64,000 bases of DNA from Deinococcus radiotolerans (GTDB lineage: Bacteria > Deinococcota > Deinococci > Deinococcales > Deinococcaceae). Positions 60,495-64,000 of this stretch are shown piece after piece (the first letter of the stretch is position 1; each line of letters opens with the position of its first letter). The position numbers were made by a program, and so were the translations under genes. Below the pieces are notes generated by a model. It was given only the letters and a program-made list of their open reading frames with translations. It was not told the origin of the DNA and ran no database searches. The stretch lies in assembly GCF_014647435.1 (NCBI RefSeq), contig NZ_BMPE01000010.1, positions 62,001 to 126,000 of the forward strand. Direction: 5' to 3'.

Positions 60495-61244
60495 ATGCAG
60501 AGGCAGCCGTTTACAGCGTTGGCCGCCGTGTACGACGCGATCATGGCGGACGTGGAGTACGACCACTGGGCGGATTTCGTCCTGACGTACGCGCGGGACG
60601 CCGGGCTGCCCGGGCCGGGGCGGGCGCTGGACCTGGCGTGCGGCACAGGCGGCTTCACGCGGGAGTTGCGCGCGGCGGGCTGGGACGTGACGGGCCTGGA
60701 TTTCAGTGAGGCGATGCTCGCGGAGGCGCGGACCCGGCTACCGGGCGTGCCGTTCGTGCAGGGGGACCTGCGGACCTTCGACCTTGGGGAGCGGTTCGGG
60801 CTGGTGACGTGCGTGTTCGACAGCCTGAACAACCTGCTGACCCCGGCGGACCTGGGGGCGGCCCTGTCGCGCGCGCGGGCGCACCTGAGTCCCGGCGGGC
60901 TGCTGGCGTTCGACGTGAACACGCGCCTGGGCGTGCGGGAGTTGTGGGAGGGGGACGCCATCGAGGGCCTGGCGCCCCTACCGGACGGCGGGGAAGTGCA
61001 CTACCACTGGTCGCACCACTACGACGCGGAGGCGGATGTGGGCGTGGTGCAGGCGTTCTGCCGGGTGGATGATCAGGAGTTCGTGGAAACGCACCGCGAG
61101 CGCGGGTACGACCCGGCCGACCTGGACCCCCTGCTGAGGGCGGCGGGCTTTGAGACGTGGGAGACCGTGGAGTACCCGGATTACGCGCCGCCGGAACCGG
61201 ACGCGCCGCGCGTGTGGGTGTTCGCCCGAGCGGGCGGATCGTGA
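60495..61244 (+). CDS. Class I SAM-dependent methyltransferase
   Basis: A 249-residue Rossmann methyltransferase. Motif I is [12 protein letters not shown] near residue 44, acidic motif GLDFSEAM, and motif [13 protein letters not shown]. The C-terminal half is beta-rich ([17 protein letters not shown]), as in small-molecule methyltransferases. The acceptor is unknown. Its stop overlaps the gpsA start (GTGA). Confidence 0.85.
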   Translation: MQRQPFTALAAVYDAIMADVEYDHWADFVLTYARDAGLPGPGRALDLACGTGGFTRELRAAGWDVTGLDFSEAMLAEARTRLPGVPFVQGDLRTFDLGERFGLVTCVFDSLNNLLTPADLGAALSRARAHLSPGGLLAFDVNTRLGVRELWEGDAIEGLAPLPDGGEVHYHWSHHYDAEADVGVVQAFCRVDDQEFVETHRERGYDPADLDPLLRAAGFETWETVEYPDYAPPEPDAPRVWVFARAGGS

Positions 61245-62203
61245 GCGCCCTGCCGGTGCTGGGCGCGGGCGGCTGGGGCACGGCGCTGGCCGTGAACGCG
61301 GCGCGCAACGGCCCGGTGCGGCTGTGGGCGCGCCGCGCGGATTTTGCGCGCACGCTGGCCGAGCAGCGGGTGAACGCGGAGTACCTGCCGGGCGTGACGC
61401 TCCCGGCGGGCCTGGAGGTCACGGCGCACCTAGGCGAGGCGATCACGGACGCGCCGTTCGCGCTGGTCGTGGTGCCCAGCGTGGGCGTCCCGGACCTGCT
61501 CGCGGCGCTGCCACGGGACCTGGGCGTGGTTCTGTGCGCCAAGGGGCTCGCGCCGGACGGCGGGCAGCTGAGCGTCCTGGCGCGGCAGCTGGGCTTCACG
61601 CGCGTGGCGGTCCTGAGCGGCCCGAACCACGCTGAGGAGATCGGACGGGGCCTGCCCGCCGCCACCGTGGTCGCCAGCCGCGACGGGGGCTTCGCGCGGT
61701 CCGTGCAGGCGGCACTGATGACGCCGGGCCTGCGCGTGTACACCAGTGACGACGAGACCGGCGTGGAACTGGGCGGCGTGCTGAAGAACGTCATGGCGGT
61801 CGCAGCCGGGCTGGTGGACGGCCTGAACCTGGGCGACAACGCGAAGTCCGCGCTGATCACGCGTGGGCTGCGCGAGATGAACCGCTACCTGACGGCGCTG
61901 GGCGCGCGTGAGGAGACGGTGTACGGCCTGAGCGGCCTGGGGGATCTGGTCGCCACGGCCACCAGTCGCCACAGCCGCAACCGCGCGGCGGGCGAGGCCA
62001 TCGCGCGCGGGGAGCACCCGGGGCAGGGCGGGAAGGTCGTGGAGGGCCTGCGCACAGCGGGCCTGCTGGACGCGTGGGCGGCGGCGCACGGGCATGACCT
62101 GCCGATCGTGCGGGCGGTGGCGCACGTCACGCGCGGCGAGTGGTCCCCGCAGGACGGCGTGGCCCGCCTGATGGAACGCGAGGCGAAACCCGAACAGCAC
62201 TGA
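61241..62203 (+). CDS. gpsA: NAD(P)-dependent glycerol-3-phosphate dehydrogenase
   Basis: A 320-residue enzyme that reduces dihydroxyacetone phosphate to glycerol 3-phosphate for phospholipid synthesis. The NAD loop is [11 protein letters not shown] at residue 7, and the catalytic region includes [33 protein letters not shown] and [17 protein letters not shown] at 61241 overlaps the methyltransferase stop. Confidence 0.94.
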   Translation: MSALPVLGAGGWGTALAVNAARNGPVRLWARRADFARTLAEQRVNAEYLPGVTLPAGLEVTAHLGEAITDAPFALVVVPSVGVPDLLAALPRDLGVVLCAKGLAPDGGQLSVLARQLGFTRVAVLSGPNHAEEIGRGLPAATVVASRDGGFARSVQAALMTPGLRVYTSDDETGVELGGVLKNVMAVAAGLVDGLNLGDNAKSALITRGLREMNRYLTALGAREETVYGLSGLGDLVATATSRHSRNRAAGEAIARGEHPGQGGKVVEGLRTAGLLDAWAAAHGHDLPIVRAVAHVTRGEWSPQDGVARLMEREAKPEQH

Positions 62204-62342
62204 GTTCAGGCGCCCTCTGCCGACCCCGCCCGCCGGGTGTTTCCACCTGGGTCAGGGCCTGAAAACCAGCGTGCCACACGATCTTGAGCGGGCCTTCATG
62301 TCCGCATGTTTTGCTGCATGTTGTATGCCACTTTCCAGGGAA

Positions 62343-62358
62343 GTACAAGTGCTTGTAC
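62343..62358 (+). promoter_or_regulatory. Putative NrdR box
   Basis: GTACAAG-TG-CTTGTAC is a 7+7 perfect palindrome whose centre matches the NrdR core CWA-N4-TWG (CAA-GTGC-TTG). It overlaps the -35 of the nrdJ promoter, a good place for a repressor. Confidence 0.65.
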
Positions 62359-62381
62359 CTCCTGCGGGCGGGTGGTACAGT
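62353..62381 (+). promoter_or_regulatory. nrdJ promoter
   Basis: TTGTAC (62353-62358), a 17-base spacer and TACAGT (62376-62381). The -35 is only a partial match but spacing is ideal. Confidence 0.6.
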
Positions 62382-62507
62382 CAGCCATCTAAGGCAAGGC
62401 CCACTTCACCGGCCACCCACAGCAGCTCACCTCACGGCCCCCACCGGGGCGGTGCGGTCTCGCTGCTGTGTGCCCAAGCCACCCCCTCGCCCGCAAGGAG
62501 ACCCACC

Positions 62508-64000
<1,493 letters not shown>

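Larger units (their letters stand above)
62204..62507. other. gpsA-nrdJ intergenic and nrdJ leader
   Basis: 304 non-coding bases. They contain the NrdR-like box at 62343-62358 and the promoter at 62353-62381, then about 125 bases of leader. GCATG repeats at 62303-62330 upstream of the box (GCATGTTTTGCTGCATGTTGTATGC) may be a second, degenerate operator. I see no cobalamin riboswitch core in the leader. Confidence 0.5.

Noticed and set aside
62382..62507. Possible cobalamin riboswitch before nrdJ
   Set aside because: The leader is too short and I could not find the conserved B12-box core; a covariance-model search would settle it.

Overview
The window is GC-rich chromosomal DNA that most likely comes from a Deinococcus species. 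The evidence is a radiation-response Ser/Thr kinase of the RqkA type (protein kinase fused to a PQQ-type beta-propeller), a class II (B12-type) ribonucleotide reductase with its repressor NrdR, and about a dozen genes whose start codon follows a TANNNT -10 box by only 5-8 bases. That last arrangement is typical of the leaderless transcripts known in Deinococcus. I saw no phage, insertion sequence or CRISPR array.

Layout. 1-4357: glutamate synthase large subunit, cut by the left edge. 4.7-14.6 kb: housekeeping enzymes (two metallophosphoesterases, an M24 peptidase), then a set resembling carbon monoxide dehydrogenase accessory genes (MocA-like cytidylyltransferase, CoxG, CoxD, CoxE) with no structural CO dehydrogenase genes, then an ABC-2 exporter. 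14.7-18.9 kb: a TPR-GGDEF diguanylate cyclase, the RqkA-like kinase and TatA. 19.1-26.7 kb: ComM/YifB, FolC, a tRNA-Lys(CTT) with a consensus promoter and terminator, RlmB, an aldose epimerase, a PDZ protease, an EVE protein, an unlisted 31-residue membrane protein and a PlsC-type acyltransferase. 26.8-31.5 kb: a complete branched-chain amino acid-type ABC importer. 31.6-35.7 kb: GNAT, NrdR, a degenerate SDR, a zinc ribbon, a Nudix hydrolase and DnaB.

36.0-60.3 kb is a large surface polysaccharide locus. A leftward operon supplies a membrane-bound nucleotide-sugar dehydratase, a flippase, a CapA-like protein, a PaaK/CapK-like ligase and an O-antigen ligase/polymerase-like protein. Rightward come a FemAB-like protein, then a tightly overlapped operon of UDP-sugar dehydrogenase, epimerase, a double-domain glycosyltransferase, a second glycosyltransferase, two initiating phospho-sugar transferases and a DegT aminotransferase. 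A SARP-like ATPase regulator, an AT-rich spacer, a discoidin-pectate-lyase lipoprotein, a Wzz/tyrosine-kinase-like protein lacking the P-loop lysine and a small lipoprotein follow. 60.5-64.0 kb: a methyltransferase, GpsA and the start of nrdJ behind a probable NrdR operator.

The items I find most worth following are the regulator with an unrecognised C-terminal domain at the polysaccharide locus, the degenerate tyrosine-kinase and glycosyltransferase modules, the CO dehydrogenase accessory genes without partners, two mini-ORFs coupled to downstream genes, and the 31-residue membrane protein behind a structured leader.
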